Source: Lentisphaerae bacterium GWF2_57_35 (lineage in GTDB: Bacteria > Verrucomicrobiota > Kiritimatiellia > CAIQIC01 > GWF2-57-35). Taken from it: 64,000 nt of DNA. The stretch is taken from the NCBI GenBank assembly GCA_001804865.1, contig MHBK01000020.1, positions 1-64,000 on the forward strand. The letters run 5' to 3'. The position numbers and the translations under genes were made by a program. Positions 35,823 to 44,320 of the stretch are shown piece after piece. The number at the start of each line of letters is the position of its first letter. Positions within the stretch are counted from its first letter, which is position 1. The notes under the pieces were generated by a model. That model was not told the origin of the DNA. It searched no databases and saw only the letters and a list, made by a program, of their open reading frames with translations.

Positions 35823-36857
35823 TCAGGAACCGGGCTTGACCGGCCAGCCGGTGGATAAGGAGCCGCTGACGATTTCCTGCCGGATGAGTTCGACATCCTT
35901 TTTAATCTGCTCCGGAATTTCATGCTCGAAAGCGTGATAGGGCGCCAGGCCAACGCCTTGGTTTTCCAAGGTTCCCAGATAGGACGAACCGCCCTTGAAG
36001 GTCCCCTGGCGGGCCGCTTGAACCACTGCATAAACGGCGTTGTCCATCCTCTTCAAACAGGACGTTAGTAGCATGGCCTGTTCATCCACCAGCGAGTAAT
36101 ACTGATCCACATCCACGCCAATGCCCCATTTCCCCTTCTCGCGGGCGGCGGCCAAGGCGCCATTGCCGGTTTTACTGCCGACGCCGAAAATGACATCCAC
36201 GCCTTTTTCCAAAAGAGCCTTCGCCAACACCCGGCCCTTGGAGGCTGAATTGAAGGTGTCGGAATATTCCCCCAAGACGGCGACCTGCTTGCCGTACTTC
36301 CGGTTGTAGTATTCAACCCCGGCTTGATAGGGCGCCGTAAACTGCTCGACGATCTCCGTTCGAACGCCTCCGACGAACCCCACCTGGGGATCGTCGGGAT
36401 CCTTCAAATCCGCCCAGGCCGCCGCCAGGAAACCCGCCGGAAAAGCGCACTGATCCACGGCAAATTCCAGGCTCATCACATTGGGCAAGGGCTTTTCGTA
36501 ATGGCCGTCCACAATGGCAAACCACGTGTTGGTATATTTCCCGGCCATGACGGCCAAATCGTCCTGCATCCGGTACCCCACCCCGACAATCAATCGATAA
36601 TTCTTTTCGGACAGCTCGGTTAACTTGTCCTGATAATCTTTGGGACTGAATCCTTCGCGAAAATAGCCGAAGACCTTGAATTCCTGCATGGCGCGCGAAA
36701 GGCCCTCCTTGCAGTTTTCGTTGAAGCCGGCATCGTCGAATGGCCCGCCGTCGGATACCATCCCGACCTTCAGCCGCTCCTCGGCGCCGGCCAGCGCCAC
36801 CCCGCCTACCAACGCGCAGCCCACCAGCCAGCTCACGATCTTGTTTGTTTTTTTCAC
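35823..36857 (-). CDS. BMP-family periplasmic (lipo)protein, purine nucleoside-binding type
   Basis: This 344-residue exported binding protein has a signal peptide (about 1-25, with ALAGAEERLK after it; no lipobox Cys, so probably a free periplasmic protein). The BMP/PnrA fold follows: VGMVSDGGPFDDAGFNENCK, DQCAFPAGFLAAAWADLK and VGFVGGVRTEIVEQFTAPYQ. Start is a GTG with AGGGAAG upstream; an ATG further up would remove the signal peptide. BMP proteins such as PnrA bind purine nucleosides. The gene follows the xanthine-dehydrogenase-type genes and so probably feeds purines to them, but no permease is encoded here. Confidence 0.88.
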   Translation of the reverse strand: MKKTNKIVSWLVGCALVGGVALAGAEERLKVGMVSDGGPFDDAGFNENCKEGLSRAMQEFKVFGYFREGFSPKDYQDKLTELSEKNYRLIVGVGYRMQDDLAVMAGKYTNTWFAIVDGHYEKPLPNVMSLEFAVDQCAFPAGFLAAAWADLKDPDDPQVGFVGGVRTEIVEQFTAPYQAGVEYYNRKYGKQVAVLGEYSDTFNSASKGRVLAKALLEKGVDVIFGVGSKTGNGALAAAREKGKWGIGVDVDQYYSLVDEQAMLLTSCLKRMDNAVYAVVQAARQGTFKGGSSYLGTLENQGVGLAPYHAFEHEIPEQIKKDVELIRQEIVSGSLSTGWPVKPGS

Positions 36858-36873
36858 TCGGGCTTCCCTTTCT

Positions 36874-39198
36874 TCATGCTGGCCGGGCTTGCAGCGCGCG
36901 CCAGACTTTTTCGGGCGTGAAGGGCGTCTCGAACAACCGGGCGCCGGTCGCATTGTATATGGCATTGGCGATCGAGGGCATCGCTCCGTTGATGCAAATT
37001 TCCGAGACGCTCTTGGCGCCGTACGGGCCGGTCTCCTCGTAACTGGGTACGAGGATGGCCTTGATCGGCGGCTTATCCCGCATGGAAAAGATGTGATAAT
37101 CCTTGAGGCTGGCGTTCGTCATACGGCCCTTGGCGTTGAAAAGATATTCCTCCGTCAACGCGTAGCTGATCCCGTTGAGCACGCCGCCTTCGGTCTGCCC
37201 TTCGGCCAGCTTCGGATTGATCGCCGTGCCGCAGTCGACCGCCGCGACGTAACGAAGCACCTTCACTTTGCCGGTCAAGGTATCGACTTCCACCTCGACA
37301 AAATGCGCCGAAAACGGCGGCGGCGATTTGTGCGTGATGTGCGAAGCGGTATCCATGATCTGGAATTGGTTTTTCTGATACAACGAATAGAGGGATACAT
37401 CCGTGAACGATATGTCGCCGCCGTCGCGGCTGACCACATGCCCGTCGCGAACTTCAAGGTCCCCCACCGGCTTCTCCATCATCTCGGCGGCGGTGTTGAG
37501 AATCTGAGTTTTCACTTTTTCGGCAACCTTGCGGACCGCCTCGCCGCTGAGGTAGGTGGTGCTGGAGGCGTAGGCCCCCACGTCAAAAGGCGTCATGTCG
37601 GTATCCGACGAATACACGATGATCTTGTCGATCGTCGTGCCCAGCGCCTCGGCGGCGATCTGTCCCAGCACCGTATCGCTGCCGGTGCCCAGGTCCGTGG
37701 CGCCCACCATCAGGTTGAAGGAACCGTCTTCGTTCATCTTGAGGGAGGCGGCCCCCATGTCGATCTCAGGCACGCTGGAGCCTTGCATCAGGCAGGCCAT
37801 GCCGATGCCGCGCCGGAAGCGGCCGGTCTTATCTCTCCAATCGCCGCGCTGGTCCCAACCGATTTCCTTCGCGCCGCGCCGGATGCATTCGTCGAGCTCG
37901 CAGCTCCCGATGGTCATCGGGACGCCTTTCTTGCCCTCGCCTAACGCCTCGAACACGGGAGAGCCCTCGCCGGAGCGGATATGATTCATCTGCCGGAATT
38001 TCAACGGGTCCATGCCGATGGCCTCGGCCATTTCGTCCATGAGACTTTCCACGGCAAAAAACGCCTGCGTAGCGCCGAAGCCGCGGTAGGCCCCGCCCAC
38101 CGGCAGGTTGGTGTAAACGACCTTGCCGGTGAAATGGACGTGATCGGCATGATACAACGGCAACACCTTGCTGCCGCAGCAGCCGATGACGGTCAGGCCA
38201 TGCCCGCCGTAGGCGCCCGTGTTCGACAAGGCGTCCATGCCGAAGGCCGTCAAATGCCCGTCCTTCTTGACGCCCATGCGGATGCGGAACCGGATGGGAT
38301 GCCGCGTGCGACCGGTCATGAAATTTTCCTCGCGCGTGAATTCCCAGAAGACGGGCCGCCGGGTCCGCTGGGTCATCAACGCCACGACATCTTCCAAAAG
38401 CATTTCCTGCTTGCTGCCGAAACCGCCGCCGATGCGCGGCTTGATGACGCGAATCTGTCCGACCGGAATCTGCAGGCACTGGGCCACGATGCGCCGGCAA
38501 TGGAACGGCACCTGCGTGCTGGTGACAATGACAATCCGGCCGCGCGAATCGATGTAGGCGTAGGAGACGTAGGTCTCCATCGGCGTGTGCTGGGCGTACT
38601 GCGTTTCGTACGACCGGTCGAACATGAAATCGGCCTCCTTCAAGCCCTTCTCGAGGTCGCCGATATCCATGCCGATGTTCGCCACGATATTTTTCTTCGG
38701 CTCGTAAGGAACGGGGATCGGGATGGTCGCATCCGGTTCGTCGTGAACGATCGGCGCTCCGTCGGCCAGCGCCTCGTCGATCGACAGGACCGGTTGAAGG
38801 ACCTTGTAGTCCACCTTGATGGCCTTCACCGCCGCTTCGGCTTGCTCCGGCGTTTCGGCGGCGACGGCGGCGACGCGGTCGCCGACAAAGCGCACCTTCT
38901 TGTCGAACATGAAGGTATCGTACGGCGACGGCTCGGGATAGCCCTGTCCCGCCGTGCAATGGGCCACGCGCGGAACGTTGCCGTAATACAGCACCGCTTT
39001 CACGCCCGGCATTTTTTCGGCCGCGGAAATGTCGATGGCTTTGATCTGCGCGTGCGCGTGCGGGCTCCACAGCATTTTCACATACAGCGCATCGGCCGCC
39101 TTGTAGTCGGCAACAAAGGACGGCTTGCCGAGCGCCAGGGAGAGGGCATCGATTTTTCTAACCGACTTATTGACGACTTTGAAATCCTTGGCGTTCAC
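36874..39198 (-). CDS. Xanthine dehydrogenase-type molybdopterin-binding subunit
   Basis: This 774-residue large subunit of a molybdenum hydroxylase has an N-terminal Ald_Xan_dh a/b hammerhead (VRKIDALSLALGKPSFVADY) and Mo-pterin-binding stretches (GGGFGSKQEM, GGAYRGFGATQAFFAVESLM, GATDLGTGSDTV). The C-terminal catalytic Glu region is EETGPYGAKSVSEI. Together with the 2Fe-2S and FAD genes it forms a three-subunit enzyme that hydroxylates purines such as hypoxanthine or xanthine. Substrate specificity is inferred from the neighbouring 8-oxoguanine-deaminase-like gene. It overlaps the 2Fe-2S gene by 4 bases. Whether it uses a selenium cofactor cannot be seen. Confidence 0.92.
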   Translation of the reverse strand: MNAKDFKVVNKSVRKIDALSLALGKPSFVADYKAADALYVKMLWSPHAHAQIKAIDISAAEKMPGVKAVLYYGNVPRVAHCTAGQGYPEPSPYDTFMFDKKVRFVGDRVAAVAAETPEQAEAAVKAIKVDYKVLQPVLSIDEALADGAPIVHDEPDATIPIPVPYEPKKNIVANIGMDIGDLEKGLKEADFMFDRSYETQYAQHTPMETYVSYAYIDSRGRIVIVTSTQVPFHCRRIVAQCLQIPVGQIRVIKPRIGGGFGSKQEMLLEDVVALMTQRTRRPVFWEFTREENFMTGRTRHPIRFRIRMGVKKDGHLTAFGMDALSNTGAYGGHGLTVIGCCGSKVLPLYHADHVHFTGKVVYTNLPVGGAYRGFGATQAFFAVESLMDEMAEAIGMDPLKFRQMNHIRSGEGSPVFEALGEGKKGVPMTIGSCELDECIRRGAKEIGWDQRGDWRDKTGRFRRGIGMACLMQGSSVPEIDMGAASLKMNEDGSFNLMVGATDLGTGSDTVLGQIAAEALGTTIDKIIVYSSDTDMTPFDVGAYASSTTYLSGEAVRKVAEKVKTQILNTAAEMMEKPVGDLEVRDGHVVSRDGGDISFTDVSLYSLYQKNQFQIMDTASHITHKSPPPFSAHFVEVEVDTLTGKVKVLRYVAAVDCGTAINPKLAEGQTEGGVLNGISYALTEEYLFNAKGRMTNASLKDYHIFSMRDKPPIKAILVPSYEETGPYGAKSVSEICINGAMPSIANAIYNATGARLFETPFTPEKVWRALQARPA

Positions 39199-39680
39199 CG
39201 GGCGCCTCCCTTCGCGTTACGGGCGATCACCTTGTGCAGGGCGGCCTCGATTTTTTCGTAGCCGGTGCAGCGGCAGAGATTGCCATCCATGTGCATTTTG
39301 ATGTCTTCGTCGGACGGGGTCGGATTCTCGTCGAGCAAGGCTTTGGCCGAAAGGATCATGCCCGGAATGCAGAAGCCGCATTGCACCGCCCCCTCCTCCA
39401 CCAACGCGGTCTGGAACGGATGCGGACGGTCGAAATCGCCCACGGCCTCGATCGTCGTAACCTCGCGGCCAGCGGCCTGAAATGCGTACAGGATGCAGGC
39501 ATAGACCGCCTGGCCGTCCAGCAAGACCGTACAGGCGCCGCAAGTGGCTTCGCCGCAGCCGTGCTTGGGGCCTTTGACGCCTTCGCGCCGCAGAACGGTC
39601 AGCAACTTCTCGTTGGCGGACGCCTGGAATTCTTTCGGTTCGCCGTTCAGGAGGAAGCGGATTTTCTGTTGGTCGCTCAT
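39195..39680 (-). CDS. Xanthine dehydrogenase-type 2Fe-2S subunit
   Basis: This 161-residue iron-sulfur subunit carries the plant-type cluster ligands C42, C47, C50 and C62 (GCGEATCGACTVLLDG) and the second cluster ligands C101, C104, C136 and C138 (CGFCIPGM and GNLCRCTGY). All eight Cys are present at the usual spacing. It overlaps both the large-subunit gene and the FAD-subunit gene by 4 bases, so the three are strongly coupled. Confidence 0.95.
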   Translation of the reverse strand: MSDQQKIRFLLNGEPKEFQASANEKLLTVLRREGVKGPKHGCGEATCGACTVLLDGQAVYACILYAFQAAGREVTTIEAVGDFDRPHPFQTALVEEGAVQCGFCIPGMILSAKALLDENPTPSDEDIKMHMDGNLCRCTGYEKIEAALHKVIARNAKGGAR

Positions 39681-40519
39681 ACCCCTTCTCCTTTCGCCTG
39701 CTGCAAGGCTTCGATCAGCACGTCGGCCACCGTCACTCGGGCCAACTGCGCGGCATATTCGTCGCTCATGCCTTCTTTTCCTTTCCAGGAAATACCCCGG
39801 ATGCCTTCGGCCACCGCGGCTCCGACCTCGCCGATGTCGGCCGGCTGGCCTATCAAAGCCGCTTCCACATTCGTCAATCGGCGCGGGAAAGGAATGCCGG
39901 CCCCGGCGGCCAGGCGCACAGCGCGGATCTTGCCGCCCTTTACGGTCACCACGGCGGCTGCGGTCATCATGCTGAAGGCCGCGTTCACGCGGTTTTCCTT
40001 GCGATAGCCGAAGCCCTGCCCTTTTTTCAGGGCGGGCGCCGTGATCTTCGTCAACAAGTCGCCGGTCTTGAAAAGATTCGCCGGTTGGGTTTTGAAAAAC
40101 CCATCCGCATCGATCGTCCAGGGCTTATTTCCTTCGACGAGAAACGAGGCGTCCAGCGCCAGCAGCGCCACCGGAAGATCGGCCCACGGAAAGACGCGGA
40201 CGATGTTCCCGCCCACGGTGGAAATATTGCGGACTTGTTGAGTGGAGACGCGGCCGGCCACGCGATTCAACACCCAGCCGGCGCCTTTATATTTCATCAG
40301 CCCGGCCAGCGTCGTCGTGGCGCCGATCTCGAAGAATCCGCCCTTTTTCTTGATGCCCGAGAGGCCCAGGCGCGTGATGTCGACGGCCGTTTTTTCCATG
40401 CTCCCATAAAAATGCAAGGCCGTGGCGCCCGCCACCGCCATGCCTTTCTCGCCTAATTTCTTCAAGACCATCCGGGCCTCCCGGAGGCTTCCGGGAATGA
40501 CGAATTCACGCACGTTCAT
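39677..40519 (-). CDS. Xanthine dehydrogenase-type FAD-binding subunit
   Basis: This 280-residue FAD-binding subunit of the molybdenum hydroxylase family has the flavin-binding pattern AVAGATALHFYG near the start and RNISTVGGNIVR in the middle, plus a CO_deh_flav_C-like end. AAGGAGCG precedes the ATG. It is shorter than the FAD domain of eukaryotic xanthine dehydrogenase but normal for the bacterial split type. The gene lies 13 bases downstream of the amidohydrolase. Confidence 0.9.
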   Translation of the reverse strand: MNVREFVIPGSLREARMVLKKLGEKGMAVAGATALHFYGSMEKTAVDITRLGLSGIKKKGGFFEIGATTTLAGLMKYKGAGWVLNRVAGRVSTQQVRNISTVGGNIVRVFPWADLPVALLALDASFLVEGNKPWTIDADGFFKTQPANLFKTGDLLTKITAPALKKGQGFGYRKENRVNAAFSMMTAAAVVTVKGGKIRAVRLAAGAGIPFPRRLTNVEAALIGQPADIGEVGAAVAEGIRGISWKGKEGMSDEYAAQLARVTVADVLIEALQQAKGEGV

Positions 40520-40532
40520 AATCGCTCCTTGG

Positions 40533-41939
40533 CTAACGGTAAGACACGCCCAATTTCTTTTCGGCGGCTGACAGCATCGCATCGGAAATACGGTTGGCAT
40601 CCGCGAAGAGCTTCTCCTCGTCGAGGCCCGTCAAACGGCCCCGCTCCACAACCACGCGCCCCGCCGCCACGGTATATTCCGCCCGCGGCCCGCTGCCGCA
40701 GAACAAAAGAGCCGAAGCCGGGTCCGCCATCGCGCCGGCAAACTCGATCCGATCGAGCCGGAAAAGGGCCAGATCCGCCGCCGCACCCGGCTGCAACCGC
40801 CCGATTTCCGGTTGCCCGAGAATGCGGGCGCCGCCCACCGTCGCCAGTTCCAGCACCTTCTGCGGCGGCATGGCTTCGACGCCCGTGCCAACCCGATGCA
40901 CCAGCAACGCAAGCTGCATCTCGCGGACAAAATTCGACGAATCGTTGCTGGCGCTGCCGTCCACCGCCAGCCCCACGCGCACGCCGGCCGCCATCAACTG
41001 CGGAACCTTGCAGATGCCCGAGCCCAGCCGGAGGTTGGACGCCGGACAATGCGCCACGCCGGTCTGCGTGGCCGCCAGCCGGCGGATTTCTTCGTCGTTG
41101 AAGTAGATGCCGTGCGCATACCACACATCCGGCCCCACCCAGCCGGTTTTCTCCATATAATCGAGCGGGCGCAGACCGAGCGTTTGCAGGCAAAAATCCT
41201 CTTCGTCCTTCGTCTCGCACAGGTGCGTGTGCAGGAAGACCTTTTTCTCGCGCGCATACACGGCCGTCTCCGCGAGCAGCTCGGTCGTCACCGAAAACGG
41301 CGAGCAGGGCGCCAGGACGATCCGGCACATGGAAAAGGGATTCGGGTCGTGATACTTCGCGATGAGCCGGTCGCAGTCCTTCAGGATTTGCTCCGGGGTC
41401 TGCACGACGTCGTCCGGCGGCAGGCCTCCGGCGGAGCGCCCGCGGCTCATGCTGCCGCGCGTCGGATGAAACCGCATGCCCAGCTCGCGCGCCGTGTCGA
41501 TTTCAATGTCGAGAAACTCCTGCGGGGCGCTCTGCGGAAAGACGTAGAAATGGTCCGTGGTGGTCGTGCACCCCGAGAGCAGCAGTTCGCCCAACCCCAC
41601 CCGCGTGCTGACCTCGACCGCCTCGGGGCCCAGCTCGCGCCAGACTTCGTACAGACCCACCAGCCAATCGAATAGCTTGGCGTTTTGCACCTTCGGGATG
41701 TTGCGCGTCAGGGTTTGATACAAATGATGATGCGTGTTTACAAAACCCGGGTAGGCCACGCAACCGGCGCCGTCGATCGTCCGATCGGGCTTCCGGTCAA
41801 AAGGAAAACGGATGGGACCATGCGTTTGGATGGCGGCCACTTTTCCGTCTTCGATCAAGACATCGACATCGTGGAGCGGCTTTTCGCCCTCAACCATCGT
41901 GACCAGCGTATGGATATTCCTGATTAACAGTCGCCCCAC
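40533..41939 (-). CDS. 8-oxoguanine deaminase-like amidohydrolase
   Basis: This 468-residue metal-dependent aminohydrolase has NTHHHLYQTLTRN, with H70 and H72 forming the HxH metal site, then FLHTHLCETKDEEDFCL, VWYAHGIYF and VDGSASNDSSNF (catalytic Asp). These details, including YQTLTR, LSGCTTTTDHFYVFPQ and ALAPCSPFSV-like VLAPCSPFSVTTE, match characterised 8-oxoguanine deaminases, which convert 8-oxoguanine to urate. The related SsnA/AtzB types are less similar. Start is GTG with GGAGG 5 bases before. It is first in the operon with the dehydrogenase and BMP genes, fitting purine breakdown. Confidence 0.9.
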   Translation of the reverse strand: MGRLLIRNIHTLVTMVEGEKPLHDVDVLIEDGKVAAIQTHGPIRFPFDRKPDRTIDGAGCVAYPGFVNTHHHLYQTLTRNIPKVQNAKLFDWLVGLYEVWRELGPEAVEVSTRVGLGELLLSGCTTTTDHFYVFPQSAPQEFLDIEIDTARELGMRFHPTRGSMSRGRSAGGLPPDDVVQTPEQILKDCDRLIAKYHDPNPFSMCRIVLAPCSPFSVTTELLAETAVYAREKKVFLHTHLCETKDEEDFCLQTLGLRPLDYMEKTGWVGPDVWYAHGIYFNDEEIRRLAATQTGVAHCPASNLRLGSGICKVPQLMAAGVRVGLAVDGSASNDSSNFVREMQLALLVHRVGTGVEAMPPQKVLELATVGGARILGQPEIGRLQPGAAADLALFRLDRIEFAGAMADPASALLFCGSGPRAEYTVAAGRVVVERGRLTGLDEEKLFADANRISDAMLSAAEKKLGVSYR

Positions 41940-42278
41940 TTGGACCTCCGCCAGCAAAACATCAGCAACAGCATACCGGCCCGGTCCCCCTTCTGTAAAG
42001 TCGCAACAACTATTTGAAAAAATGCCTGATCCCCAATCTGCTCAATCCCCTTGCTCATCCGTTTCGATTCCCCATGATCCTGCGGTCGCGACAGAGCGCG
42101 ACCTATACACATCAAAGAACGCAGGCCTATCCCGCAACGGCGACGATCAAACCCTCTCTTCGCCTTTTGGAGGGCTCCGCTCCATCGGAACCGCTTTCCG
42201 TCTCAAGGAGCAACCTCTGCTAATTCTTGAATAACGGCAAAGAGCGGCTCCATGTTGCAGAAGCGCCCGCCTGCTTCA
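41940..42278. other. Intergenic region with hairpin
   Basis: About 340 bases with no supported gene. It holds a perfect 7-bp hairpin, GGTCGCG (42084-42090) and CGCGACC (42097-42103) with a 6-base loop, and the palindrome-like GGAGGGCTCCGCTCC near 42169. These look like intergenic repeat elements. The promoter of the amidohydrolase operon should also lie here but was not identified. Confidence 0.45.
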
Positions 42279-43526
42279 TCACACTCTCGCCAGAATCCAC
42301 AGGAAGAGTACCGCATAGGACGCCAGCGCGATCGGAATGCCGTAACGCGCAAACTCCCGAAACGAGATTTGTATCCCATGATCCTGCGCGCTCTTCACTA
42401 CAATGATGTTGGCCACGCTGCCGATCATCAGGAGATTGCCCCCGAACGTGTTGGCCAAGGCCAATAGATAACCCGTCACCGGGTCCGTCAGATCGACAAA
42501 ATGCACCAGCAGCATTACGGCGGCCGAATTATTGATTAAATTGCTGAGCGCGCCCGTGGCCAGGGTGAGCACAAACGGATTTTCGAGGTGGACGCCATGC
42601 CGTTGCAGCCACTGCAGTCCATCCTGGGCCAGCCCCGTGTTCTCGAACGAGCCGACAATCACGAACAGCCCGATGAACATCAACAGGACCTCCCACTCGA
42701 TCAACGACAGGATGCGCTTGCTCGTGAGTTTCTTGCTGATCAGCAGCAAAGCCCCGCCGGCCAGGGTCACAATCGACCGATGATACGACGTGAAATACAG
42801 GGCTACCACCACCCCCGTGACGAACAGACCCTTGAGGATCTGATTGCGGTCGGCGAGCACCACTTCGCCGCACAAAGGAATTTCCCAATCGCCCGGCATC
42901 GCCAGCTTCTTCCGGCACATTCCCCAAATCAATCCATACGCCAGGAGCATGGACACCGCCACCGGCGGCAGCGCAAAGGCCATGTAATGCGCAAACCCCA
43001 GGTGCGCGATCTGGCCGATCAACACATTCTGCGCATTGCCGATCACCGTCGCCGCGCATCCGATGTTGCTGGAAATGGCCAGCGCAATCAAAAAGGGAAC
43101 CGGGTTGATTCGTTTGGCAGTCAGCGCCGCAATAACCACCGGCGTGAACGCCGCGCACACAATGTCGTTGTTCAAAAACGCCGACAGCACCCCGGAGGCC
43201 GTCATCAGCAGGAGTAGAAAGGCCGCCGGACGGTGCAAATAGCTCGAAATCCATATCGCCACCCACCCATAAAAACCCGCCAACCGCAACTGCGCCGAGA
43301 TCAAAAACAGGCCAAACAGCATCAAAATCGAAGGATAATTGACGAATTGAACCGCCGCGTCCAGGGAAACAGCCCCCACCGCCAGCATCGCAATGGCGCC
43401 GATCAACGTAATGCCGGTGCGCCCCAAACCGGTTCCCCGCACATGCCCGGCGGCAATCCCGGCATACGTCAAAAGGAAAATGGCCGCCGTCAAATCGATC
43501 CGCCAATCGAACAAATGCACGATCAT
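42279..43526 (-). CDS. Anion/Na+ symporter-like membrane protein (ArsB/SLC13 superfamily)
   Basis: This 415-residue polytopic membrane protein has about ten hydrophobic helices in two halves. Each half contains a conserved Asn-containing hairpin (SAFLNNDIVCAAFTPVV and LSNLINNSAAVMLLV), as in the ArsB/NhaD/DASS superfamily. A second signature GNAQNVLIG/ANIIVVKSA fits the substrate-binding loops. Substrate (arsenite, dicarboxylate or other anion) is not known. ATG 43526 is favoured by GGAGG 7 bases upstream; the frame upstream of it runs through repeats. It stands alone as a transcription unit. Confidence 0.85.
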   Translation of the reverse strand: MIVHLFDWRIDLTAAIFLLTYAGIAAGHVRGTGLGRTGITLIGAIAMLAVGAVSLDAAVQFVNYPSILMLFGLFLISAQLRLAGFYGWVAIWISSYLHRPAAFLLLLMTASGVLSAFLNNDIVCAAFTPVVIAALTAKRINPVPFLIALAISSNIGCAATVIGNAQNVLIGQIAHLGFAHYMAFALPPVAVSMLLAYGLIWGMCRKKLAMPGDWEIPLCGEVVLADRNQILKGLFVTGVVVALYFTSYHRSIVTLAGGALLLISKKLTSKRILSLIEWEVLLMFIGLFVIVGSFENTGLAQDGLQWLQRHGVHLENPFVLTLATGALSNLINNSAAVMLLVHFVDLTDPVTGYLLALANTFGGNLLMIGSVANIIVVKSAQDHGIQISFREFARYGIPIALASYAVLFLWILARV

Positions 43527-43599
43527 GATTCTGCCTCCGCGGGTGTATATACCCAGGTTGGATACGTGTGGATATCGCTCCGGCAACACAATCCAAAAG

Positions 43600-43704
43600 A
43601 GTCCAAGGTCCAAAAAAGTCCAAAGTCCAAAGTCCAAGAAGTCCAAAGTCGAAAGACGAAGAATGAACAGTTTCAGACTTTGGACTTCATTGGACTTTGG
43701 ACTC
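43600..43704. repeat. GTCCAA-based inverted repeat
   Basis: Six GTCCAA units (from 43601) face three TTGGAC units. Arms 43600-43628 and 43676-43704 are complementary at 26 of 29 positions, so the DNA or RNA could form a long hairpin. Not a gene; similar GTCCAAAGTCC tracts occur in PVC genomes. Confidence 0.75.
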
Positions 43705-43798
43705 TTGTGTACTATCGCCGTCGATGCAGAAAAAACGGATTGCAGAGAACGCCAACACCCGGTAATTTAGGGCCGTCATTCGAGCAGATTCCCTAAAC

Positions 43799-43891
43799 GG
43801 AGGGGTGGCTGAGTGGTTGAAGGCACTCGACTCGAAATCGAACGACCGCCCATAAAGTGGTCCGTGGGTTCAAATCCCACCCCCTCCGCCA
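43799..43891 (+). tRNA. tRNA-Ser (anticodon CGA)
   Basis: A 93-base class II tRNA has acceptor stem GGAGGGG (43799-43805) pairing with CCCCTCC (43881-43887), discriminator G and encoded CCA (43889-43891). The D-loop TGGCTGAGTGGTTGAAGGC is typical of Ser tRNAs, the anticodon loop is CTCGAAA (CGA at 43833-43835), and a long variable arm is followed by TTCAAATC in the T loop. The anticodon stem has one C-A mismatch. It reads UCG. Confidence 0.93.
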
Positions 43892-43927
43892 GTCTTCGCT
43901 CCGCAACGTAGTGGAGGAGCGAAGACT
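43891..43927. repeat. Perfect 12-bp hairpin directly after tRNA-Ser
   Basis: AGTCTTCGCTCC (43891-43902) pairs perfectly with GGAGCGAAGACT (43916-43927). The stem starts on the last base of the tRNA, so it may end transcription or help 3' processing. No U-run follows; next is a GCGTAG/AAACGTAG-rich repeat tract. Confidence 0.6.
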
Positions 43928-44314
43928 GCCCGGCGTAGTTGAGCGTAGCGAAACGTAGCGAAACGTAGACGGGCTTCCGGGCCTTTCGCGGAGCTTCGCC
44001 AACCGCGAACGCGCCCTGGAATTTGAAAGGTATCTTAAAACCCATTCCGGCCGAGCTTTCCTCGCCAAAAGATTGTGAACTTACAGACGAAGCCCCCCAG
44101 CCTCCACGAACGCGCCCCCAAATCTGCCCACGAAATACGCGAAAAAGCGCGAAAAAACTACTCAAGCCCTATTTTTCAGGCATTTTTCGCGTTTTTTCGC
44201 GTATTTCGCGGGCTATTTCTTCGTACAATGCCTTAAAACCCATGCTTTTTGCGACTTTTGCGCCTTTTCGCGGCTAAAATCACCGGCCTGAGGGCAGGCC
44301 GGCTCCAAGAGCGT
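43928..44314. other. Repeat-rich intergenic region
   Basis: Noncoding. It has short direct repeats (GTAGCGAAAC near 43944-43965), a 26-bp inverted repeat (44131-44156 / 44183-44208) and the 5' part of a dispersed 65-bp repeat (44256-44320). Open frames across it overlap the tRNA or these repeats. Confidence 0.55.
44131..44208. repeat. 26-bp inverted repeat of CGCGAAAA type
   Basis: Arms 44131-44156 (starting CGAAATACGCGAAAAA) and 44183-44208 (ending CGCGTATTTCG) are complementary at 25 of 26 positions, with a 26-base loop. It lies downstream of the ABC permease gene and could act as a transcript end, or be a mobile intergenic repeat. Confidence 0.7.
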
Positions 44315-44320
44315 TCAGCT
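44256..44320 (-). repeat. Dispersed repeat, copy 1 (permease 3' end)
   Basis: From TTTTGCGCC to CAGCT, this 65-bp stretch matches 47442-47505 with one base missing there. It includes the ABC permease stop codon and the hairpin GCCGGCCTG/CAGGCCGGC-like GGCCTGAGGGCAGGCC, a probable terminator of the ABC operon. Confidence 0.75.

Noticed and set aside
36874..40519. Carbon monoxide dehydrogenase (Cox) instead of a xanthine-dehydrogenase type
   Set aside because: Active-site loops and the deaminase and BMP neighbours fit purine hydroxylases better; the Cox-specific AYxCSFR loop was not seen.
43600..43704. CRISPR array
   Set aside because: GTCCAA units are only 6-10 bases, with no regular spacers; no cas genes are in the window.
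43776..44165. Minus-strand open frame across the tRNA
   Set aside because: It overlaps the tRNA-Ser and noncoding repeats; this is a typical spurious frame over a tRNA.
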